From: a virus
Virus record (IMG/VR): IMGVR_UViG_3300025030_000355
Location: 1 to 28,482 of that record
DNA length: 28,482 nt
Strand: one strand, 5' to 3'
Shown: positions 7,573 through 14,489 of the stretch, piece by piece
Position numbering within the stretch: position 1 is the stretch's first letter
Layout: each line of letters starts with the position of its first letter
Made by a program: the position numbers and the translations under genes
The notes under the pieces: generated by a model
Database searches by the model: none
What the model saw: only the letters and a program-made list of their open reading frames with translations
What the model was told of the DNA's origin: nothing

Positions 7573-7872
7573 ATGTATAAAGAATCGATTATCAAGAACC
7601 TCAAAGAAGGTGGAGAAGAATACAAAACATTTTTTAAAGGTGCAATGAAGAAATTCAATGTCACAACCATAGCAGGAATGACCGATGAAAAGAAAAAAGA
7701 GTTCTTTGATTATGTCGAGAAAAATTTCAAAGCCAAGAATGAATCGATTAAAGAAATGATTCGAGCAACGATTAAAGAAGTATTAAAAGAAGAATCATCA
7801 AACAAAGGGTTACCTGAATTAAATATATTAATTTCAATGTGCAAGGAGTATATCAAGAAGCATGGAAAGTAA
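7573..7872 (+). CDS. Small protein with an internal tag-like segment
   Basis: A 99-residue protein preceded by AAAGGA. It starts MYKESIIKNLKEGGEEYKTF. Around residues 57-73 it contains ESIKEMIRATIKEVLKE, a good copy of the shared tag lying inside the protein. Either an older untagged protein fused upstream of a tagged one, or the segment works at an internal position. An N-terminal L-K-E also occurs at 10-12. Overlaps the next gene by 11 bases. Confidence 0.65.
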   Translation: MYKESIIKNLKEGGEEYKTFFKGAMKKFNVTTIAGMTDEKKKEFFDYVEKNFKAKNESIKEMIRATIKEVLKEESSNKGLPELNILISMCKEYIKKHGK

Positions 7873-8374
7873 TTTCAATCAAATTCGTAAATTACAAACA
7901 GAACTGAAAGCTGCATTTGAAAGAATTGAGAAATCATCACAAACTAAAAATGTCGAAAGGGCAATTGCACTTGGAAAAATAATTAAATTCTTTAAAGAAA
8001 AAGAATCTCAAGCAATTAATAATTTGTTCAACGCAGGGTTAGAAATTAGTAATGATGACGTAATTAAACAACTTAAATCACTGCAAGACTTATTAAAGGT
8101 CATACTGTTATTAGAACAAAATATCAAGGAAAATATGAAAAAATCAGAACTATTATCAATTATCAAAGAATGCGTCAAAGAAGTTCTTATTACTGAAGCA
8201 GAATCTGAAGATCGTTTAAAATCCATTCAAATCAAAATTGACAATAAGAAAAAAACATTAAGTGACCCGACCCTTAAACCGGAACGTAAAAGTGAATTGC
8301 AACAATCACTTAATAAACTAATTATCCAACAATCGGAATTAAAAAAGAAATCATCAAAACCAAAAGATAAATGA
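7862..8374 (+). CDS. Coiled-coil protein fused in frame to a tagged protein (E)
   Basis: A 170-residue protein in two parts. Residues 1-91 are a helical domain related to the separate protein at 9041 (shared NFN-x-IR, LF(N/D)A and LKSL-x-x-(I/L)L patterns). From residue 92 it reads MKKSELLSIIKECVKEVL, the shared tag, then a 60-residue charged helical cargo. At 9041/9304 the same two parts are separate overlapping genes. The internal ATG at 8135 is preceded by AAGGA at a usable distance, so a separate 79-residue tagged protein may also be made from it. Confidence 0.7.
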   Translation: MESNFNQIRKLQTELKAAFERIEKSSQTKNVERAIALGKIIKFFKEKESQAINNLFNAGLEISNDDVIKQLKSLQDLLKVILLLEQNIKENMKKSELLSIIKECVKEVLITEAESEDRLKSIQIKIDNKKKTLSDPTLKPERKSELQQSLNKLIIQQSELKKKSSKPKDK

Positions 8375-8880
8375 CATCAGACGAAATTAAGTTATTTATT
8401 AAATCAGAAATTCAGCGAGTAATGACTGAAGAATTTTATGAGGTAGTTAATTCAACGGAATTAAACGATGTAAACGATACACTGCTCATGGAACGGTTAA
8501 ATTATAATTTAAGCGATGTTTATCATATTACCCATGAATTACCAACTTCAATTGAATTTAAAGATGAGTTCGGTGTAACTCACATTACAAAGATTACCAA
8601 AAATAATGATTTTATGGAAGTAAAATTATATTGGTTGGATGATACAAATACATTGAGATTAGATGCACCCACAAAAACAACGAATAAAACATTAAATACT
8701 CATTTATCTAATTTAATTAATAAGTTTTTACCTAAGTATAAATATTTTGTAATTCAACCAACTGATGCAATTAGACATAGATTATTTTGGTTAGTTCTAA
8801 ATAAATATGTAGACATAACTAAATGGGACGTAACTCAATTGCAGCGAAAAATTTTAATCATTAAAAAACCAACAACATGA
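8371..8880 (+). CDS. Tagged protein F (169 aa)
   Basis: A 169-residue protein starting MTSDEIKLFIKSEIQRVMTE, a diverged copy of the tag that keeps the hydrophobic spacing and the final M-T-E. The rest is the largest and most globular-looking cargo of the set (ITHELPTSIEFKDEFGVTHI, then MEVKLYWLDD, then a helical part and WDVTQLQRKILII). No family recognised. ATGA overlap at both ends. Confidence 0.7.
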   Translation: MTSDEIKLFIKSEIQRVMTEEFYEVVNSTELNDVNDTLLMERLNYNLSDVYHITHELPTSIEFKDEFGVTHITKITKNNDFMEVKLYWLDDTNTLRLDAPTKTTNKTLNTHLSNLINKFLPKYKYFVIQPTDAIRHRLFWLVLNKYVDITKWDVTQLQRKILIIKKPTT

Positions 8881-8930
8881 AAAAATCAGAACTAATAACA
8901 CTTATCCGCGAATGCGTGAAAGAAGTAATT
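8877..8930 (+). repeat. Repeated tag-coding segment (first of second pair)
   Basis: Matches 9304-9357 at 50 of 54 positions; both are the complete tag region. Beyond it the two genes have no resemblance, so similarity stops where the tag stops. Confidence 0.8.
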
Positions 8931-9044
8931 AAAGAAAAATCTGGTAGACTTCAAGAGGCTGTTAAACCATATTCGTCCTTAAAAGAGTATAATAAAGATT
9001 TAGATAAAATGATAGTTTTAGCTAAACAACTGATTAAGAAATGA
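8877..9044 (+). CDS. Tagged small protein G
   Basis: A 55-residue protein. Tag: MKKSELITLIRECVKEVIKE, with I-K-E at 18-20. The 35-residue remainder is Lys/Leu-rich and helical. The first 54 bases match 9304-9357 at 50 positions, with three of the four differences silent, so the tag is under protein-level selection or was copied recently. ATGA overlap with genes on both sides. Confidence 0.65.
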   Translation: MKKSELITLIRECVKEVIKEKSGRLQEAVKPYSSLKEYNKDLDKMIVLAKQLIKK

Positions 9045-9307
9045 ATAATTTCAATGTAATAAGAATATTGCAGCATGAGGTTGAAACTTTATTCACCAGC
9101 ATAAATAAAAACAGAAGTTCTTTAGACACAAATAAATTAATTGTATTAGACCAGTTATTGAAAATGTTTGAAGCTTCGAAGACACGAGTAATAACCGACT
9201 TATTCGATGCAGAACAAACTGTTACCGAACAAGAGAGTATAACCAAATTAAAATCATTAAAAACAATACTAACCATATTATTAGAAACAACCAATTGGAA
9301 ATCATGA
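9041..9307 (+). CDS. Small coiled-coil protein, relative of the 7862 N-terminal domain
   Basis: An 88-residue helical protein (MNNFNVIRILQHEVETLFTS at the start). It shares the NFN-x-IR start, the LF-D/N-A segment and the LKSLKTILTILLE end with residues 1-90 of the fused protein at 7862. Here a stop codon separates it from the tagged gene at 9304 by an ATGA overlap. The pair suggests tandem duplication of a two-gene block. Confidence 0.65.
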   Translation: MNNFNVIRILQHEVETLFTSINKNRSSLDTNKLIVLDQLLKMFEASKTRVITDLFDAEQTVTEQESITKLKSLKTILTILLETTNWKS

Positions 9308-9633
9308 AAAAATCAGACCTAATAACACTTATCCGTGAATGCGTTAAAGAAGTAATCGCAGAAAACAAACCCGTGAAAAGCACCGATCCAACACCTAAAG
9401 CTGGAGAAGCCCAAAAGACCGAAGCGAAAGTTGATGCTAATATCCTAAACAAATCAGGAAAGGCAATAAAAGGTAAAGCATCTGATGCAGAGATGAAAGC
9501 TGCTGTTGCAAAAGCAAATGCAAATACTAAAAACGTCGCAGCATATCAACCATCAAAAGAAAAATACACTATGATCAAAGGTGTACCACATAAAACGGTA
9601 AATGGAAAATTAGTACCACTGACTAAGAAATAA
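9304..9633 (+). CDS. Tagged protein H, Lys/Ala-rich
   Basis: A 109-residue protein; I start it at ATG 9304 (ATGA overlap with 9307) rather than the in-frame ATG at 9295. Tag: MKKSDLITLIRECVKEVIAE. The I-A-E at 18-20 is the same tripeptide at which T4 internal protein targeting peptides are cut, as I recall them. The mature part would be very basic and low in hydrophobic residues (Lys/Ala/Pro, e.g. MKAAVAKANANTKNVAAY), as expected for a protein packed with DNA in the head. This is the best single case for an internal protein. Confidence 0.7.
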   Translation: MKKSDLITLIRECVKEVIAENKPVKSTDPTPKAGEAQKTEAKVDANILNKSGKAIKGKASDAEMKAAVAKANANTKNVAAYQPSKEKYTMIKGVPHKTVNGKLVPLTKK

Positions 9634-9638
9634 AATCT

Positions 9639-9656
9639 CTTATACTTATATATAAC
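9639..9656 (+). promoter_or_regulatory. Putative late promoter element
   Basis: CTTATACTTATATATAAC is a close variant of the recurring element, in the 44-base gap after gene H and about 22 bases before the presumed ATA start of gene I at 9678. Confidence 0.5.
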
Positions 9657-9677
9657 AATTATTAACACCAAAACACT

Positions 9678-9971
9678 ATAAAAAAATCCGAGTTAAAATC
9701 ATTGATAAAAGAATGTGCCAAAGAAGTACTTTTAGAAAAGAAATCAAGTCTTAATGAAAGTGCCTTTGAATATTGGTACAATGAAAAGGAATTTATCAAC
9801 CAACTTAAAAAAGTAGAAAAGGCCTTTCCAAAGAACACAAAGGTAATCGCCGCTCTTAACACAATTTTAAAAGACCCAAAGAATCGAGCATTTGCTTTTG
9901 ACGATGATGAATTTGTAAAAGTTTTAACTCGTAACGGAGTAGATAAAGATTGGGTCTGGGACAATTTTTAG
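9678..9971 (+). CDS. Tagged protein I with an apparent ATA start
   Basis: A 97-residue protein. The frame reads KKSELKSLIKECAKEVLLE directly after an ATA codon exactly where every other tagged gene has ATG. The only upstream in-frame codons before a stop at 9663 are CAC, CAA, AAC and ACT, so no standard start gives the full tag. A TTG at 9702 would give an 89-residue product lacking the first eight tag residues. The cargo (EYWYNEKEFINQLKKVEKAF, then FAFDDDEFVKVLTRNGVDKD) is intact, which argues against simple decay. Either ATA is used, the TTG is used, or this copy has lost its start. Confidence 0.55.
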   Translation: MKKSELKSLIKECAKEVLLEKKSSLNESAFEYWYNEKEFINQLKKVEKAFPKNTKVIAALNTILKDPKNRAFAFDDDEFVKVLTRNGVDKDWVWDNF

Positions 9972-10006
9972 AGCTATCAGACCTAAATTATTGAAAATCA
10001 AAAACT

Positions 10007-10026
10007 CTTATACTTATATGTATAAC
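10007..10026 (+). promoter_or_regulatory. Putative late promoter element
   Basis: CTTATACTTATATGTATAAC is a symmetrical copy of the recurring element (the outer TTATAC/GTATAA pair) in the gap before the HNH endonuclease at 10035. It ends 8 bases before that ATG. Confidence 0.5.
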
Positions 10027-10034
10027 AGTTGATA

Positions 10035-11075
10035 ATGGCAAGACCCAAGAAACATAGGGAATTACTTACCAAACAATGTAAAAACATAAATTGTGATGAT
10101 ACATTTGAAGTGGTAATTGGTACTCAAAAAGAAAAGAAACAATGGTGTTCTCACAAATGTCGCAGTAGTGATGTAGATGAAATTGAAAGGATGAAAATTT
10201 CTCAACGGAAGACTTGGAATGAAAAGTATAATGGCAAACATCCAATGGCCACCGCAGAAACTCAAAAGCGACACAAAGCGGCGGTAATGAAAAATTTAGG
10301 TGTCGAACATGCCCTACAATCTGATAAATGTAAGAAGAAAGTAAAGGCAACTCTATTAGAAAGATATGGTGACGAGAATTATAATAATCCGGATAAGATG
10401 AAGGAAACTTGTTTGAAAAATTATGGTGTTGAGAATCCACAACAGGTTAAAGAAATTAGAGAAAAATCTTTAAAGACTAAAATAATTAAGTACGGAGAAG
10501 GCAATTCGTCAAATAGTAAAAAGGCAGTTGCAACTTCCAAAGAAAGATGGGGCGATAATTTTAATAACCGAGTAAAGACAAAAGAAACTTGTATTGAAAG
10601 ATTTGGTTGTGAATATGCCGCTCAATCACCGGAAGTACAGAATAAAATTAAGAAGACTAATTTGGAGAGATATGGAGTTGAATTTCCACTGCAGTCAAAA
10701 GAAATTGTCAAGAAGACACATGATACATGGAAGAAAAATTATAAAACACTCCATGGAATTACATACGAACAATATCTAGAAACTTTACCTGAAGTAAAAT
10801 TATATAAGCGACAGGTTTCTATTATCACTAATAGGCAACCAATTAAAATTTTATCTAATTATAATAAGCGAGGAAAAGCAGGTATAAACGGTGCTTATAA
10901 TCTCGATCATATATTTCCTATCATCGAAGGATTTAAAAATAATATTCCACCTGAAGTAATCGGCGATATCAGTAATCTACAGTTTATTTCGTGGGAAGAA
11001 AACAATAAAAAAAGTGATAACATTCATGAAAATCTTGAAAATGTTATACTTATTAGTAACAAATATTTAAAATAA
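10035..11075 (+). CDS. Homing endonuclease: YGV repeats + HNH
   Basis: A 346-residue protein starting at ATG 10035 (a TTG six bases upstream is also in frame). An N-terminal cysteine knuckle (QCKNINCDDTFEV, then WCSHKC) is followed from about 60 to 235 by repeats with the core Y-G-(V/D)-E-N and K-x-x-x-T, the same DNA-binding array as in the 3881 and 12697 genes. The C-terminus (about 289-328) is an HNH nuclease: NLDHIFPIIEGFKNNIPPEV, then NLQFISWEENNKKSD. So the binding array of one enzyme type is joined to the catalytic domain of another. It lies directly upstream of the tail tube gene. Confidence 0.8.
   Translation: MARPKKHRELLTKQCKNINCDDTFEVVIGTQKEKKQWCSHKCRSSDVDEIERMKISQRKTWNEKYNGKHPMATAETQKRHKAAVMKNLGVEHALQSDKCKKKVKATLLERYGDENYNNPDKMKETCLKNYGVENPQQVKEIREKSLKTKIIKYGEGNSSNSKKAVATSKERWGDNFNNRVKTKETCIERFGCEYAAQSPEVQNKIKKTNLERYGVEFPLQSKEIVKKTHDTWKKNYKTLHGITYEQYLETLPEVKLYKRQVSIITNRQPIKILSNYNKRGKAGINGAYNLDHIFPIIEGFKNNIPPEVIGDISNLQFISWEENNKKSDNIHENLENVILISNKYLK
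11043..11060 (+). promoter_or_regulatory. Putative late promoter for the tail tube gene, inside the preceding ORF
   Basis: GTTATACTTATTAGTAAC keeps the core of the recurring element and lies within the last codons of the HNH endonuclease gene, 27 bases before the ATG of gp19. The element thus also encodes the V-I-L-I-S-N of the endonuclease C-terminus. Confidence 0.5.
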
Positions 11076-11086
11076 GGAAATACATT

Positions 11087-11575
11087 ATGGCAGAGCTAAT
11101 AGATCCTCAAGCTATCTTTTTCACCGCTTTCGAGCCCAAAACTCAAAATCGCTTCATCATGTCAATTGAAGGCATACCTGCTTTCTTAATCAAAGCAGCC
11201 GGAAGACCTTCGGTAAAATTTGGCGACGTGGTACTTGATCACATCAACGTAAAACGTAAACTCAAAGGCAAAGCAGATTGGGATCCAATTACAATTAAAA
11301 TGTACGACCCGGTTGTACCCTCAGCCGCACAGGCAGTAATGGAGTGGGTAAGGTTGAGTCATGAAAGCGTTACGGGTCGTGATGGGTATAGTGATTTTTA
11401 TAAGAAAGATATTACGTTCAATGCACTTGGACCGGTTGGTGATCGTGTAGAAGAATGGACATTGAAAGGTGCTTATATTCAATCTGCACAATTCGGCGAC
11501 ATGGACTGGTCACAGGAAGGACCGGTAGAAATAACAGTGGTGTTGGCATATGATTTTGCGGTGCTTCAGTTTTAG
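11087..11575 (+). CDS. 19: Tail tube protein (T4 gp19-like)
   Basis: A 162-residue tail tube subunit; T4 gp19 has 163 residues. It forms stacked hexameric rings inside the sheath through which DNA passes. Recognisable parts are FEPKTQNRFIMSIEGIPAFL, IKAAGRPSVKFGDVVLDHIN, the KGKADWDPITIKMYDP strand pair and the C-terminal DWSQEGPVEITVVLAYDFAV. AAGGAAAT precedes the ATG at good spacing, as for gp18. It sits between two HNH endonuclease genes and is separated from gp18 by the chain of small tagged genes. Confidence 0.95.
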   Translation: MAELIDPQAIFFTAFEPKTQNRFIMSIEGIPAFLIKAAGRPSVKFGDVVLDHINVKRKLKGKADWDPITIKMYDPVVPSAAQAVMEWVRLSHESVTGRDGYSDFYKKDITFNALGPVGDRVEEWTLKGAYIQSAQFGDMDWSQEGPVEITVVLAYDFAVLQF

Positions 11576-11604
11576 AGTATAATAATACAGCAACGTAACA
11601 CGAA

Positions 11605-11645
11605 TTTCTTAATTTCCTTATACTTATTAGTACAACAAAATACTA
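11605..11645 (+). repeat. Direct repeat, copy 1, containing a late promoter element
   Basis: About 41 bases match 12514-12555 with a single inserted A. The repeat contains the CTTATACTTATTAGTAC core (11617-11633). The two copies flank the HNH endonuclease gene at 11666-12502. Confidence 0.85.
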
Positions 11646-11665
11646 ATAATTATAAGGAAATTTTT

Positions 11666-12502
11666 ATGAATAAATGTCAATATTGCAATAAAGAATACCC
11701 AACCATCCGCGGGCTAGAAGTCCACAAAGGACGAAAACACATCGACGAAGTCGCACAAGAAAACAAAGATAAAATACAATCTAAACCATGTCAATGTCCA
11801 AGATGTGAAGCTAAATTTGATTCGTATATGGGAGTTGCAACCCACTCAAAAATTACACACAAATTAACAGGGCAAAAATTATTTATGGAGTATAACCACA
11901 TCACAGAAATTCCAAAGTGTAAATGTGGGTGTGGTCATAACACCAATTACTCTCCAGGTAAAGGTGGACGTTTCGGTGAATATCTTCAAGGCCACGTTTC
12001 TAGAGTTAATGGTGGATTTTATTCTTTGGAAGGCTCACGCAAGTCACATGAGACTCAAAGAAAACACTTTGCATCTGGTGAAATTACACAATGGAATAAA
12101 GGCAAATCATATGAAGAAACATTTGGTAAAGAACGAGCCCAAAAAATAAAAGACACCATCAGCAGTAATAAAGAGCGGGCAAATAAAATTTCAATTGGTA
12201 GGAAGGAGTTTTTAGCGAAAGAGGCGGGTTATTCATCATGGCAAGAATGGTACAACGATTTAACAGCCCGTGATCAATATTATTACCTCGTACGAGTTCT
12301 AACTGAAGCAAATTCTCATCTAATTCCAGGATATGATAAATCAACTCGTGGACTTGCAGGAAAAGAAGGTGCCCACCAAATTGACCATATTATTTCAATA
12401 GCAAAAGGATTTAAACAAGGCATTTCACCTGAAGTAATAGGTTCCGTTGATAATTTGCGATTTATACCTTGGAAACAGAATTTACAGAAGGGGTCTAGAT
12501 AA
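11666..12502 (+). CDS. Homing endonuclease: two zinc fingers, NUMOD-like helix, HNH
   Basis: A 278-residue protein. Two C2H2 fingers open it (CQYCNKEYPTIRGLEVHKGR with a following KH, and CPRCEAKFDSYMGVATHSKI with TH). Then come a CKCGCG knuckle near 90-95 and a helical segment about 141-175 (NKGKSYEETFGKERAQKIKD) resembling NUMOD3 DNA-binding motifs. The HNH domain is at about 238-278 (QIDHIISIAKGFKQGISPEV, then NLRFIPWKQN). The fingers match those of the gene at 285; the HNH matches that of the gene at 10035. AAGGAAAT precedes the ATG. Nearly identical 41-base repeats flank the gene. Confidence 0.8.
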   Translation: MNKCQYCNKEYPTIRGLEVHKGRKHIDEVAQENKDKIQSKPCQCPRCEAKFDSYMGVATHSKITHKLTGQKLFMEYNHITEIPKCKCGCGHNTNYSPGKGGRFGEYLQGHVSRVNGGFYSLEGSRKSHETQRKHFASGEITQWNKGKSYEETFGKERAQKIKDTISSNKERANKISIGRKEFLAKEAGYSSWQEWYNDLTARDQYYYLVRVLTEANSHLIPGYDKSTRGLAGKEGAHQIDHIISIAKGFKQGISPEVIGSVDNLRFIPWKQNLQKGSR

Positions 12503-12513
12503 TCATTAATGGG

Positions 12514-12555
12514 TTTCTTAATTTCCTTATACTTATTAGTACAACAAAAATACTA
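12514..12555 (+). repeat. Direct repeat, copy 2, containing a late promoter element
   Basis: Second copy of the repeat at 11605-11645, with one extra A in the CAACAAAAA run. It contains CTTATACTTATTAGTAC at 12526-12542, so the promoter was duplicated along with it. Confidence 0.85.
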
Positions 12556-12577
12556 TTAAGGGCCGCGCGTATTGAAT

Positions 12578-12604
12578 TTTGTCATTGAAAATTTTTTACT
12601 ATAT
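12578..12604 (+). promoter_or_regulatory. Possible sigma70-type promoter
   Basis: TTGTCA, then 15 bases, then TATATT, similar to the better elements at 14822 and 20724 (shared ...TTTTTACTATATT). It lies in the untranslated stretch before the endonuclease at 12697. The spacer is shorter than ideal. Confidence 0.35.
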
Positions 12605-12614
12605 TAAAAATAAA

Positions 12615-12691
12615 GAGTGGACAGTAGGTAGCTCCTATTTCCCGAAACCGAATAAGTACGGATTACACTCATTTTATAAATCTATTCGGAG
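12615..12691 (+). promoter_or_regulatory. Structured leader with possible pseudoknot over the ribosome site
   Basis: GAGTG (12615-12619) can pair with CACTC (12666-12670), and CCGAATA (12648-12654) with TATTCGG (12683-12689). The two pairings cross, which defines a pseudoknot topology. A small TAGG/CCTA hairpin lies inside the first. The second stem covers the GG of the GGAG Shine-Dalgarno (12688-12691) of the endonuclease at 12697, so folding would hide the ribosome site. T4 endonuclease genes are known to be held back by hairpins over their ribosome sites; use of that mechanism here is inference. Confidence 0.45.
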
Positions 12692-12696
12692 ATAAA

Positions 12697-14451
12697 ATGA
12701 AATGTTCCTACCCAAGTTGCAATACTGTTATTCTGAATAACAATAAATATTGCTCAAAAGAATGTCGATACGACCACGTTAAATTGAAATCACGTGAAAC
12801 TCGACAATGTTCAAATCCTCAATGTACAAATACTTTTGAAGTTGGCAAATCATCGACTAAAACTTCTTGCTGCCTAAAGTGCTCAAGGAAATCACCAGAA
12901 TATCTTGCTCAAATTAAAACAACTAATATTGCAAAGTATGGAGTTGATAATCCTTCTAAGTCTCCAGAAATAATCGAAAAGATCCGAAAAACCAATCAGA
13001 AAAAATACGGAGTAGATAGTTACTATCAAACCGAAGAATTTAAAGAAAAGTCGAAAAAAACAAAAAAAGAAAAATATAATGAAGAATTTTTTAATAACCG
13101 TGATAAATGTAATGCAACCAAAACTGAAAAATATGGCGATCCAACATATTGCAATAAAGAGCAAATAATAACAACTAACCAAGAAAGGTACGGAGCAAAT
13201 TCATTTACATCAACAGAAGAAGGTAAAGAAAAGGTTACTACAACTAATCTAGAACGATATGGGGAAGAATGTTATTTTGATACAGACAAATTTAAAGAGA
13301 CATACCAACAAATGCTCAGTGAGCGAGGAGTTATTAATATATCACAATTACCAGAAGTTAAACAAAAAAACAGAGACAGCCATCTTAAACGATTCTTTGG
13401 ATTATTAATTAATTCAGACAGACTTAAAGAAAAAGTTATTCCGTTGTTTTCAATTAATGATTATAAAGGAGTAAAAGAAGGAAATCAATACGAATTTCAA
13501 TGTAAAATATGTTCAACAAAATTCTATACTACTATTGATAACGGAACAATACCAAGATGTCCAAAATGTTATCCTCCGTTAAATGGTGAATCAATTGGTG
13601 AAATCGAACTATATGAATTTATTTGTACATTAGTTGGAAAAGAAAATGTTATACGTGGTAATCGTAAAATTTTAAAAGGCCGTGAGCTTGATATTTATAT
13701 TCCATCAATGAGTATTGCGATAGAGTATAATGGATTATATTGGCACACTGATCTTCATGGTAAAGGTACAAAATCATATCATATTTCAAAAACCGAGGAA
13801 TGTGAGAAATTAGGAATACAATTAATACACGTTTGGGATTTTGAATGGCTGAACAAACAAGAAATTGTAAAATCAATCATTAGACAAAAATTGAGTTATG
13901 TAAAGACAAAAATATATGCTCGTAAATGTAATGTGCAAGAAATTAATAATGAACAATATACTAGATTTATTTTAGACAACCATTTACAAGGCATTAAGTC
14001 TTCGTCTATTAAAATTGGATTATTTCAAAACGAAGAACTATTGTCAATTATGTCATTTAGTAAAAAAGGTATAAATCAGTATGAAATGGATCGGTTTTGT
14101 AATAAAATTAATACAAGTGTAATCGGGGGAGCGGATAGACTATTCAAATATTTTTTGAAAATTTATAACCCAAAATTCATCACTACATTTTCAGACAGAC
14201 GATTTTTTGATGGTAAAATATATTTGAAATTAGGATTTGAATTTAAAGGTTTCACCTCACCTAATTACCAGTACACCCATCGATTTAAGGTTATTGGTTC
14301 GAGACTTAAATTTCAGAAACATAAACTAAAAGGACTGCTTGAAATATTTGATCCTAATTTATCGGAATGGCAAAATATGCAATTGAATAAATATGACAGA
14401 ATTTGGGACTGTGGACATAGAAAATTTACATGGAGTAATCATTCTCACTGA
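12697..14451 (+). CDS. Large homing endonuclease paralogue: YGV repeats, PD-(D/E)XK, GNAT-like tail
   Basis: A 584-residue paralogue of the gene at 3881. It has cysteine knuckles at the N-terminus (CSYPSCNTV, CSKEC, CSNPQCTNTF, CCLKC), about six K-Y-G-V/D repeats between about 75 and 215, and a PD-(D/E)XK core near 329-350 (RELDIYIPSMSIAIEYNG, then WH). A GNAT-like region lies at about 408-531 (DNHLQGIKSSSIKIGL, ITTFSDRRFFDGKIYLKLGF), and the end is WQNMQLNKYDRIWDCG. It lies between the tail tube region and tagged gene J. Its leader is the structured element at 12615-12691, with GGAG six bases before ATG. Confidence 0.8.
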   Translation: MKCSYPSCNTVILNNNKYCSKECRYDHVKLKSRETRQCSNPQCTNTFEVGKSSTKTSCCLKCSRKSPEYLAQIKTTNIAKYGVDNPSKSPEIIEKIRKTNQKKYGVDSYYQTEEFKEKSKKTKKEKYNEEFFNNRDKCNATKTEKYGDPTYCNKEQIITTNQERYGANSFTSTEEGKEKVTTTNLERYGEECYFDTDKFKETYQQMLSERGVINISQLPEVKQKNRDSHLKRFFGLLINSDRLKEKVIPLFSINDYKGVKEGNQYEFQCKICSTKFYTTIDNGTIPRCPKCYPPLNGESIGEIELYEFICTLVGKENVIRGNRKILKGRELDIYIPSMSIAIEYNGLYWHTDLHGKGTKSYHISKTEECEKLGIQLIHVWDFEWLNKQEIVKSIIRQKLSYVKTKIYARKCNVQEINNEQYTRFILDNHLQGIKSSSIKIGLFQNEELLSIMSFSKKGINQYEMDRFCNKINTSVIGGADRLFKYFLKIYNPKFITTFSDRRFFDGKIYLKLGFEFKGFTSPNYQYTHRFKVIGSRLKFQKHKLKGLLEIFDPNLSEWQNMQLNKYDRIWDCGHRKFTWSNHSH

Positions 14452-14489
14452 AAACCTAAACTTCATATAATTATTACAAACATAATATC

